Origin: Lunasporangiospora selenospora
Lineage: Eukaryota > Mortierellomycota > Mortierellomycetes > Mortierellales > Mortierellaceae
Length of the DNA stretch: 12,633 bases
Direction of reading: 5' to 3'
NCBI GenBank assembly: GCA_015680635.1
Contig: JAABOA010000339.1
Span: 967 to 13,599, forward strand
Made by a program: the position numbers and the translations under genes. The notes beneath the pieces were generated by a model. That model saw nothing but the letters and a program-made list of their open reading frames with translations. It did not search any database and was not told where the DNA came from. This document shows positions 1 through 9,258 of the stretch, one piece after another (positions within the stretch are counted from its first letter, which is position 1; every line of letters starts with the position of its first letter).

Positions 1-1300
1 GGAGGTCGAAGGAAAGAGGAAGAACCTACATTGTGTAAGCTTGTTTGCTAAGTAGAAGAACAACGCTGATTTGCACTCGGCGATTCAGGGTGCTACCAAG
101 GCTTGACTGACTGGTTGACTGAGGGTAAATTTGGTCCGAATAAAAAATAATAAAATGGGGATTGGGTGTTGACCTCACAGTGGTGACAAGAGTGGAAGAA
201 AATAGAAAAATATCTCCAGTAGGGTTCAACTGGGGAGGGGGGGGGATAAAGGACAGAGGTTGTGCGGGGCAGGAGAGAACAAAAAAATGCGCGGCAGTGC
301 AAATGCGTGAGGAAGAAAGAGTGTGCGAAAATATCGAGAAGACACACAAAAATGATCTGGGAGGAATAGGCTAGCGATGTTGACTGCAGTGGAGAAGGAA
401 GTGGTTGAGAAAAGAGAGTGTGGACAAAAGAAAGTAGTGAAAGCGAGTAAGAGAAAGGGTGAGAGAGTCGGTGGCAGAAGGCCGCACTTTATATCTGCGC
501 AGAGACAATGTCCTGCACGGGCGCAGCGACAGACCACCTATCCCCTCCTCTCGACTGAATAGCTCACCCCTACTCTACCCAGTGAGTAACCAAGAAAAGG
601 CCATTGCCTCATTCCAGACATGTCACCGCCTTCACAAAACTACCTTCTTGTCTTGTCTTCTGCATCCATGAACAAAAAGGCCCATGTCATCGGTCACTCC
701 CAAGTATGTGAGCTCGGGTACGTGCTTCGAGTTGAGTCCACTCGGGAAAAAGGGACAAACAACGAGAGCATCGGTCTGTGCTGACTCTCCTCTCTCCTTC
801 TCTCTTGCTGGACCCTACTTCATGAGAGCAATCCTACACGCGCGGCAATTTCTCTGGTCTTCTCTGTCTTAATGTCTTGGATGTAAGAAGCGCCAACATG
901 TCATTGCCATGGTTGCACTCGCCTTTCTCTCCCCTTTTTTCATCTCTGGGATCTCGCTCTCTCGCAATTTTTTTCTTCCAAATCTGGATGCGAGTCGTGC
1001 CAAATACTCGTCGGTCGGTACTTGACTTGTACGTACCAGTAGTCTCTCGAGTTGCCTAGGTCTGGCCCATGAGGTAGAGGCCACCCACCAAACCATTGAG
1101 TGCTCATTGCTGGCCTGTTCATACACTTTGTCGAGCTGGCCAGTCCTCCACAGTCCATAACAGAATCGCGATCTGCAAAATTTCTGTGAGAAAAGACGGC
1201 TGAGTGGGGGGCCAACAATACCTTACCGTATATCGCTACGTAGGGGTGCGTGGCATTCTGTTCTTGCATGAATCCTCTCTATTTGCACTTGTTTACACTA
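1..1300. other. No gene supported; purine-rich 180-480, TATA-like 488-495
   Basis: The + strand is strongly purine-rich over about 180-480, including a run of nine G at 237-245. TTTATATC at about 488-495 is followed by the perfect palindrome CTGCGCAG (495-502). These could be promoter elements of a divergent gene lying to the left, since a purine-rich + strand means a CT-rich leader on the minus strand. Open frames on both strands are low-complexity overlaps without recognisable domains. Confidence 0.4.
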
Positions 1301-3277
1301 TCAGGGATACATCCCATAGAAACTGATGACCCCGCCATACCCTCTCCCCACTGCTTGGCCCTTGGCAGTCAGCCTTCATTTCTTCCATACGCTTCAATTG
1401 GCAGCCCACTCTCTACTCTCCCGACCCTTTCTCTCACCCTCTCGCCTCTCGAACATCTCTCACCCTCTCGCCTCTCGAACATCTCTACCCCCCTCATCTT
1501 CCTCGCTCCTCTTCCAGTCGCCCTCTCGCCCACTGTGTTCGCCTCTCAACCTCGATAGAGGATTCTCCTGGGGTTGATGTATTGCCTAAATGGATGAAGT
1601 TTTCATCGTCGTCTCTGGCTTGTGCTAATTACGTACAATAGAGTGCTGAATGTAAGGACAGGTAACCTCTTTACTTTACTCGGACACAACGGATTGTGGA
1701 TCGCTTCGCTGTGAGAAAGCGCTGGCTAGTCAATATGGGCTATCACATCTACTAGACGCTCTTTCATATCTACCCCATTGTTGGACTTCTGGGTCCCAGC
1801 TTCTTCTCTCAGATCATTTGTTAGACTCATCCAACACTCTATCATTCTACTCATCTGCAAACAGCAGCTGTGAAGTGGAAGAAAATAAGGGCCCGAAAAG
1901 GACAACGAATGGATTCAAGAATGAAAGTGATCTTCTATCCTCCAGACTCTGCTCGCAGTCTTTCACCCCTGTTGATACTCCTGATCCACAATTTCAATCG
2001 ACCTCGGTGCAAGTCGCAGCCCATGATTCTCAGACTCCACTCACCTTGTCTTCTATTCATCCTTCCCCCCTCCCCTCCCCCTTTTTTTATCCGTTGCGCA
2101 TTCGGTTTCTCATCCTGCAAGACCAGCCTTGTATTGTTATTGTTGTTATTTTCATTTGTCGTGAAGATATCGGTCCAATGGGCCCACCCGTTGGACTAGC
2201 AGCGGCCTGTAGTTTGCCTGCCGAAATACCCGCTGGTCCCGCTCCAGCTGAGTGGATATGCTTCCCGAAAGGGACCGAGGGCAATCACACAACCCAAGAA
2301 GTAGGACCCAGGGTGAGGGGCTCGGATGGGAAAGTCACTGAGGAGCAAGAGGCGGGGGAGATGTGTGCGGAATAGAGACTGGGAATAAGGTATCCTTGAC
2401 CCGGTATGCCCAGTAGACTTCCTAGAGGGAGCAGTTATTTTTGCCCCAGTCCTGGTGCTGGCTTATGCAATCCGAACTCATTGTCGTCTCTCGCTTCTTC
2501 TCTGTCTACGATCGAAAAATGTGGGGCAGAGGTGCCAGTACTAAAGCATCTTCTTGCGACGCAAGAACAGCTGATCCCACACGCCCTTCCAGACGCGACC
2601 AAAGGAGTTGAAAGACTACCTACCCGTTCTGCGTTTTCTGTTTGGCTAGCCAAAGGCCCTGTGTTTGCGCAATCGTGCATTGAGATATTAACCTGTCGAT
2701 GCAATAATGCAAAGGCGTATTTCGGGCGTCGAGTCTTGACCAAAATGTACACTTTCTCAGGGAACTTTTGGCTGAGTGCTTGTGTGGATAAAAAAAGCCC
2801 AGGCGAAGTGTCTGGGAAGAAAATAGGGAAAATACAGAAACGGAGGAAAGGTAGGCAGCGTCAGAGCCTGTTCATACTAATATCCATCTTCGTCACCGAG
2901 TGAGAGTTTTAATGATCATTACACCCGAGATAATGACGATGGGTGGGAGGAATCTTGCATATTCAGCGTCGAGTTATGTTTGTGCCCGTGTCTTCCCTTG
3001 CTTGGAACCAGATTCATGGTCATCGTCGCTTCCTTCTCTCCCCTTGCCACACTCTCCCATCGTCGAACAAAGTTTACTCAGCGCAGGATTGTTCTCAACA
3101 GGACATGCAAGGGTGATGGACAAGGACTGGAAAAGGACCAGTGCGAAGAATGAAGTACTCATGTGCTGGTACAGCACACACACTCCAATGATCTGTCCAT
3201 GGCTTCTGCCACTCTTGTGCCTCCCTCCGCTTACCTACTCATCATCCCAGGCCACACGCAGTGGTCCAACAGAATAG
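1301..3277. other. No gene supported; contains the longest open frames outside LCB1
   Basis: Two + strand frames, 1818-2375 (185 codons) and 2406-2903 (165 codons), lie in the same phase, separated by two stops (TAG 2373, TGA 2397). Their products are Ser/Pro-rich and then Lys/Arg-rich at the end, with no recognised domain. I could not find a GT..AG pair that joins them in frame. The interval is more GC-rich around 2170-2290. I treat it as non-coding for now. Confidence 0.4.
1431..1486 (+). repeat. 26-bp tandem duplication in a CT-rich stretch
   Basis: The units at 1431-1456 and 1457-1482 are identical (each starts CTCTCACCCT and ends CTCGAACAT), followed by CTCT of a third. The unit is not a multiple of three, which argues against coding here. 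Confidence 0.9.
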
Positions 3278-5260
3278 AGGACTGTTATCGCCTGTGGAGC
3301 CTCGGAAGAAGGTAATATGAAAATATCGAGCAAAGATAACGACGTCAGCCCTTTCGTCTTTGCTTGAGATGCAGGTCCTGGAAGTAAGAGGCGGGGACTC
3401 GGAGACGAGGGATAACGCGATACCAGGGCAATAGGTGGTAGAGCCAGTAGTCGGGGCGAATGTCCAGTGGTTGTGATTATGGGACTTTCGTCGGTCCCAC
3501 ACTCAAGCAATGACATGCGTCTGTCAACTAATACAACGGCGGAGTTGATCCTTCCTCAATGTAGAACGAGACCTGGAGCAGTCCAAGAACGCGTCTCGCC
3601 GCACACATTGAGCGCAATGTATCCTTCTGTTCATCTCTACAACCCCCGAGCCCCTCCGCTCGGCGAGCCTCGTTCCTCTCTAGCTTTACCCTTGTGCCCG
3701 TTTCTTTTCTAGCACCGTTTCTCCGTTCATTCTCCTCTCTCCCTTCTCTCCCCTCTCCTCCTCTCCGCTCTCCGCCTCTCCCCCTTCTCCAATGCCTTCA
3801 GATGTGCTCACTTTTGTCCCTTTATTGTACCACTGCTCTTGAGCCGCTTGCAAACCGTGTATGCTTTCTTCACGAATTGCATTCACTACATACGCCATTG
3901 ACGAAGGCCAAGAGCTTGCTTTGAATGGCTGATGGGGACTGTGCGATATCAACGCAAGACGCTCTTGTCACTCAGGCAGGCCTGGGCGGCATCTCGCCCT
4001 CCCATCCCTCCTCCGCCTTTGCCCCTTACCCTACGTTTACAAGTGGTGGGTGAGTGCGGTGTCTGCACGCGACCATTCAAAACATTTGCTGCGACCAGGC
4101 ATAGCAATGGGGCCTAGACTCTTAACCTTTTGGAAGGAACGATCAAGGTCCTGACCAACAGCTATACGACCCAAACGATCAATAGAGACCCGGTTGCCTG
4201 AGGCCCAAACGCAAGCAGTCGGCACTTTGTTCTCCCTTTGTGCTCAAGGGACAAAAAGGCACAGGGCCACAGTCCTTCGAGCACGGCGACTCGGAGGCCT
4301 TGCTTGTGCAACTGCATTTGTTTGTTTCCCTCTCAACCCAGCCGCCGTCTTCAAAGGAGATTTGTTCATGCAAAATGGCGATCACTTCGGGTAGACTCTA
4401 TCCCTTGTCTCCTTGTTCTCTGTCCTCTTCCCCCTTTGTCTCCCACCTCTCTCTCTCCCCCTCTCTTTCACTCTCTCGCTTATCCCTCCCTCCCCTGCAC
4501 CCTTGCCGAAAGGGGCGTTCCTATTGAATGTCCTCCCCCCTTTCTCTTCCTCGAAATGTTTCCCGCCAAAATCAACCTATCTCTTACTCTGTTTCTCTCC
4601 TGCACGCGCACACCTTTGGCCTTTTGCCTGTAGCATGCTTGCTGCCTCCTTTGTTTTTTTTTCTTGACGCCCTCGGTGCTCATTTTCCCGATACGTGTCA
4701 CCACAGACCCTCTCTATGGGCTACATTTGCACCCATCAGAAAGTAATGTCCTCACAAATGGAGGATTGCCCAGATGCTCGAGCCTTGCCAAGAGCACCGT
4801 TATCCGGTTTGGGTCGTGGCCATCGTTCCTGCGAGCGTCTCAGCCACTAGGGATAAACCATACGCCACCAAACATTTGACTTGAAAGTTCATTTGTAAGC
4901 CCTTCCCCTTCCCTATAAACACACATATACAGCATCCAGCCATGAAGGTGCTTTGGAGGGTCTCTGTAATTATTGTTGACGAAAGGCTCGACTATTTTTT
5001 CGCAAGCCAATTGGTCCTTGCTCACACACACCTTTTCCCTCTCTCTCACACGCCCACTCTTAGCATTGTTGAGTGACAACAACATAGAAAAGAGTTCCCC
5101 CATGCCTATACTCCAATATACCCTTCTATCCCATCCTCTTCCTCTCCCCCCCCCCTCACGGTTTTCCGCCCAGCCCTTTCTCCTTCATTCTCACACAGCA
5201 TAAATTTCGCCGATTGGCGGAAGCCGTGTGGAGAAAGAGTCTTCTTTTTTTGTAGCAGAA
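3278..5260. other. No gene supported; pyrimidine-rich + strand
   Basis: Long C/T-rich stretches lie at 3731-3790, about 4400-4560 and 5100-5190 (with ten C at 5146-5155). A TATAAA is at 4914-4919. Short frames on both strands (for example minus 5103-4840 and minus 4225-4037) have ordinary-looking composition but match no family I know and have no clear splice partners. Confidence 0.4.
3731..3790 (+). repeat. Polypyrimidine tract (TCTCC-rich)
   Basis: About 60 bases are almost entirely C and T on the + strand, with only two G, in irregular TCTCC/CTCTCC units. It is likely low-complexity sequence and can form triplex-type structure. Confidence 0.7.
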
Positions 5261-5875
5261 ACGGTCAGTAGAGAAAGAAGAGGAGAAAAGGGAACAACAG
5301 AAAGACAGCAGGACAAATGAACAAGAGATAGAATGAAATTAAGGTCAGTAAGCCATTGAACCATTGGGATGGCCGGGAAAGAACGAGAAGGCAGGGTGGG
5401 CGCCTTGGAAACAAGCCAGAACCGAGTGATTTCCTATTTGACCGTGCTTTACAGAGGAGTAAGTTGCACGAGCTCATCAGAAAGGATTATCAGTCAACTT
5501 GGAGACCCAATCACGAAATAAGGAGATGCGCGCGTGTGTGTAGAGTATACGTGAAGAGAGGCATTGAAGGGCGTTAGGCGGGAAAGGAGTGGACTATTGA
5601 TTTTGGTTTGTTGAACCCGGGTGATCTACGTTGGATTGCTCTACGGAACTAAAGGGGAAGGATGCTATGCGTCGCGTCTAATTTGCTCTGTCCTCTTTGT
5701 GATTGTTTGTTACAGTGCGGAGAAAAGAAAGAGGCATCTCTTTCCCCTATACTCTTTCATTCTCCGCTCCCTCACCTATGCTGCACCACCAACATTACTA
5801 TCATCCCTTAGTCAAAATTCTGACTGGATAACCAAAGCGTCTGTAGAGAGTGCCGTGATCCAGGACCTCTTTGTA

Positions 5876-5878
<3 letters not shown>

Positions 5879-5912
<34 letters not shown>
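5879..5912 (+). repeat. (CT)17 microsatellite
   Basis: A perfect dinucleotide run. It is complementary to the (GA)18 run that begins 257 bases further on, so the pair forms a potential long inverted repeat. Confidence 0.98.
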
Positions 5913-5915
<3 letters not shown>

Positions 5916-6166
5916 TTTAACAGTCAAAAATCTCTCTTTCTCTCACCCGCTGTCTGTCTCTGTCTCTGTTTCTACATTTTGTGGAGTAAAAAAAAGGCGT
6001 TTCGTCGTGGACGTAGAGTTCAATAGACTCGTTTCGTTGTACGTAAGCATACAAGAAAAAGGCGCACATTGATTGTTTACATTGGACTCATTCAAGGGAT
6101 ATGCGTTAAAGGGCCCAGATAGAGAGCTATTCGCCTCGGCGGCACTAAAGCGTCAGGAGATCAAGT

Positions 6167-6169
<3 letters not shown>

Positions 6170-6205
<36 letters not shown>
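6170..6205 (+). repeat. (GA)18 microsatellite
   Basis: A perfect run and the complement of the CT run at 5879-5912. Together they could pair in a transcript that spans both. Confidence 0.98.
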
Positions 6206-6208
<3 letters not shown>

Positions 6209-6758
6209 CTGGACTTATGTTTACTGTGTACGTGTGATTCCACTTTCTTTGCTTTACCAAAGGACTTTCTCGGCGAGTTTCCTAGAGTTCTTTGGTTTGG
6301 AAAAAAAAAGAGAAAGAAAATGAATGTGAGCGTTGTAGTATGAACGACTGCATGAGACCGACTCAAGAACACTAGGCGTCCCTTTGAAGGACTGGAAAAT
6401 AACATCAACAACAATAACTACAAATCGAACCGACTCAATTGCCCCCGCGAGACTCATCTCCCCCTTTGCTCACTGGCCCTTGTCCAGACGTTCACTGGGC
6501 GTTGCCTTGGCGTTGTTTGACCAAAAGTGCTCTCGTTTTTCTTTCCTTCTTTTGTGGCGTTCTGCATGTTAATGTCTCTCGTTCATATACGCTCCGGACT
6601 ACCCAAGACAAACGGAAAGTACTTTTTCTCCTTGTCCCTTTCTCTGTGAGACGAACGAGCGCCTCCTATCTTTTTCTTTCTATAGCATGGCGTGGAGAAT
6701 GTGAGAGCATGGTCAGGGTCTTATAGCTCCCCCAGATTGGTAGCTCTTGCATCTTACC

Positions 6759-6791
<33 letters not shown>

Positions 6792-6794
6792 GAG
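6759..6794 (+). repeat. (AG)18 microsatellite with one substitution
   Basis: The run is perfect except for G in place of A at 6781. It has the same orientation as the repeat at 6170-6205. Confidence 0.97.
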
Positions 6795-7517
6795 CATGTG
6801 CTTTCATTCCACAAGGTCCTGGTCTTTGTGGTCAAGAACCCAAACATCCGAGATCTAGACTCGGCTTGACAAATTTTGTACTATTGCCAAGATGAATGAG
6901 TTCATTTGTGACCACCAGCTGTAGGTGTGTACTCGGGCATGAAGCGCGTGCGTCAAGAGTGTACTTTACTAAAATAAGATGTACATTTGAACATTCTAAT
7001 AGACTTTCCTATTGTCATTTTCTTGCAAGCTACCACACCAGCAAGGGCCCTATCTTAATATTTCTTTCTTCCTCTCAATGACGTCCCACTACCTCTTGTC
7101 CTTGTACTCTCTTCCCATACCCATCTGCTTTGTTTATTACTAATTTTAGTCATATTGCACTCTCATCCTCGTCTCTTCACAATTCAACTCGATGCTGTAT
7201 ATGAGCCAAATAACTAGACTCGGGCGCTATAGACTGCATTGAAAGCAACGCGATGGTAATGTCGACATAGGCAACGTATGTTTACTTGTCTGGGAGTTCC
7301 TCTTCTTGCTCTAGTGCGAATAATGCGCAGATTTGTAAATGGACAAATAGATCCTCATTTTACTCATTTCATCCAAAATGAAAACGTTTCTGCAGCTGAA
7401 AAAAGTAATAACAGGACAGTATGGCCAGCGTATTCATATCCGTGTCAAATGCCCTTGGCATCTTGTTGTTAATCTCTGTTTCTCTTTGCTTTTCCCGTGT
7501 CCAAATTCGATATAGGC

Positions 7518-7579
7518 AAAAAAAAAAAAAAAAATTATCTGTGTTTTTCCCCCCTTCCCGTACAACAAAAAAAAAAAAA
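7518..7579 (+). repeat. Paired poly(A) tracts, A17 and A13
   Basis: A17 lies at 7518-7534 and A13 at 7567-7579, separated by 32 bases. They could be old retrotransposition tails, but no element body or target-site duplication was recognised, so they are recorded as simple repeats. Confidence 0.8.
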
Positions 7580-8337
7580 GTAGCCGAGAGACTCACCCCG
7601 AGATGTGCTTGGAGTAGCCTCCATATTTTAAATAGCTCTTTAGTCCCTGATGCACCACCAAAAATAAATAAAAAAAGAAGAAACCTCTTCGCAAAATAGC
7701 AAAGTTAGGCTCGGGGCACTGAGAATAACAGATCTGGAAGGGTGGGTGAAGTATGGGGTGGAAATACTGGATAGTGGGGATCACTTTCCTGTTCCAGATT
7801 TTGGTTGAATGCATAAAAAAAAGTTGCATTAACCCTTGATTAAGACTTGCCTTATCCTAGCAAACGTGTTGCTCAAATCGCATTACACTCATCCAGAAAA
7901 GGTGATGGAGAAAAAAACAACCGTGGTTTCAATATAACCATGTACCGGGATTCATGCAATGTTTACTAACAAACCGATGCCTTCAGGCAACGATCTTCAA
8001 GACAGTAGTATGTCAGGTAGCACTTCCATGTCTCTAACCAGCTCCTTTCTTCCTTCTTGAAAACTAGACTAAGCATTCTCTACAGGCTTTTATGTGGTCT
8101 CTTCCTTTCCATCGTAATTGAATTTTACTATCGGCTTGAGGTTCAAAAAAAATGAAGGAAAGAAAGCGCTATCAGTACGCTAAGCGCTGGACTCTTGATG
8201 AGACAGGGGCCTGGTGGGTAATAGGCAACATGAAGGTGTCTGTGGTAAAAAGAAGTGGTATTTTATGAATGAGTATGAAACCACCATAGTGAGTAGTGGA
8301 TTGTTCAGGCACCACATCCGTGATCACAAGACGAGAG

Positions 8338-8353
8338 TCTCTCTCTCTCTCTC
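8338..8353 (+). repeat. (TC)8 short microsatellite
   Basis: A short perfect TC run within a C/T-rich stretch. Confidence 0.85.
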
Positions 8354-8557
8354 CATTTTTCTTTCAATTACAACTTCCATACTCAATTTCCTCAACCACT
8401 AGCACAACCTTTATTTTATCCCCACTCCCTCCTATCCATAAATATCGTTGCCATGAGTTGAACCAATAATCATGAAAAGGTCATTTATTCTGCAATTTTC
8501 TTGCCACTCACCATTTTTTTTGACAATTTTTCAAACAGATTTAATTGAGTCTCATAT

Positions 8558-8716
8558 CCAATTGAAAGCACTTGCGCAGGAAAGTATCCTGCTTCTCAAA
8601 AAGGCATCAAGTCTATTAAGGCACATTGGTTGTATCTTGATACCCTCCATGTCATTCGTAAGACGTGCAATATTTGTGCTTTCCTGGACTAGTGGGATTA
8701 TTTCTTTGCCAATTGA
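8558..8716 (+). promoter_or_regulatory. CCAAT-type boxes upstream of LCB1
   Basis: CCAATTGA occurs at 8558-8565 and again at 8709-8716, and an inverted box (ATTGG) lies at 8625-8629. CCAAT is the site of the HAP/NF-Y complex in fungi. The motif is short and common, so the call is weak, but an identical octamer found twice in 160 bp is worth noting. Confidence 0.25.
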
Positions 8717-9091
8717 GTTTTAGGCACGAATTCCTTGATATTCTTGGGCCCATTGCAAGACGCGTGTTTGTCAAGCAGCATAATAAAACACACTGCCTCG
8801 ACATTCTTTGTATGCACACTCACACTGTTCACAGAAAAAGCAATCGAGAGTAGAATTGCTGCGCTGAAACCTTCGAACTTTGTCACCTGATCGGGAATCG
8901 GGTATCGGTACTTCCAAGTCCCGACCTTTTAATCTCTCTCCTGAGTCCATCAACCTCTCATCTGCATCAGTTCATCCTTTCCTTGGTTGATCACCCATTT
9001 CCGGTCTCCTGAGGGGAAAAAAAGAAAGAAACCTATTCTTTTTTCAACGTCCATTACCCATCTTTTCTCGACGTGCGACTCTTTTAGCCAA
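8717..9091 (+). promoter_or_regulatory. Proximal upstream region and probable leader of LCB1
   Basis: No gene was seen. Besides the ATCGG array, it has a CT-rich stretch at about 8928-9000, typical of fungal promoters near the transcription start, and no clear TATA box close by. The exact start site cannot be read from sequence. Confidence 0.3.
8890..8910 (+). promoter_or_regulatory. Three tandem ATCGG heptamers in the LCB1 upstream region
   Basis: ATCGGGA, ATCGGGT and ATCGGTA follow each other without a gap, so three CGG triplets recur every 7 bp (CGG-N4-CGG-N4-CGG). An inverted CCG follows at 8921. CGG triplets are the usual half-sites of fungal Zn2Cys6 regulators. The array lies about 320-340 bp before the LCB1 start codon. 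Binding is inferred. Confidence 0.35.
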
Positions 9092-9229
9092 GTAAATGCA
9101 CAATGCCATGATAAAGGCTGTCCAGACACAAGGAGTGTGTGTGTGTTGGAGACAGAGGGAGAGCATGTTCTGATCGCATCACGAGACACTAACGCGACAT
9201 GATGATCTTTTTTTTTTATCCTGATTCAG
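9092..9229 (+). other. Probable 5' UTR intron of LCB1
   Basis: The 3' end is strong: an ACTAAC branch-site match at 9188-9193, a run of ten T at 9208-9217, and ATTCAG ending one base before the LCB1 start codon. The likely donor is GTAAAT at 9092, giving 138 nt, within the size range of the coding introns. The donor choice is less certain than the acceptor. Splicing would remove several upstream ATGs. Confidence 0.5.
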
Positions 9230-9258
9230 AATGGACAACCCAGTGCTCCAGGCCATAA
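9199..9258 (+). promoter_or_regulatory. Upstream ORF overlapping the LCB1 start, inside the candidate leader intron
   Basis: ATGATG at 9199 opens a 19-codon frame that crosses the LCB1 ATG at 9231 out of frame and stops with TAA at 9256-9258. In an unspliced leader it should capture ribosomes and lower LCB1 translation. In the spliced leader its start is removed. The ORF is seen directly; its effect is inferred. Confidence 0.35.

Larger units (their letters stand above)
5261..7500. other. No gene supported; purine-rich then microsatellite-bearing
   Basis: After about 5260 the + strand changes from C/T-rich to A/G-rich (5260-5420). Three long CT/GA repeats follow (5879, 6170, 6759). GGTCAGTA occurs twice, at about 5263 and 5343. 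No coding frame longer than 95 codons and no RNA gene was recognised. Confidence 0.4.
7501..8557. other. No gene supported; A/T-rich with poly(A) tracts
   Basis: Contains two poly(A) tracts, overlapping AATAAA signals at 7663-7672, an 8-bp inverted repeat ATCTGGAA/TTCCAGAT (about 7731 and 7793), and an isolated TACTAAC followed by CAG at 7964-7986 that looks like an intron end. The following bases could encode a short Ser-rich tail ending at TGA near 8060, but no upstream exon was found. Confidence 0.35.

Noticed and set aside
4037-4225. Minus-strand stretch with a tRNA D-arm-like string and an ordinary-looking 62-codon frame.
   Set aside because: No matching acceptor stem, no consensus box B, no anticodon arm; the frame matches no known family.
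4840-5103. Minus-strand 87-codon frame with balanced amino-acid composition.
   Set aside because: No domain, no splice partners, and it overlaps simple C/T-rich sequence on the other strand.
7421-7520. Frame beginning MASVFISVSNALGILLLISVS that resembles a signal peptide.
   Set aside because: It runs straight into the poly(A) tract (poly-Lys) with no mature domain; hydrophobic stretches are frequent in T-rich DNA.
8543-8632. The + frame contains LAQESILLLKKASSLL, reminiscent of the SIVLLKN..LL motif of GH3 glycosidases, and is preceded by a T-rich stretch and CAG.
   Set aside because: The LPL and following conserved strand are missing, no neighbouring exon shows GH3 features, and a short Leu/Lys match can arise by chance.
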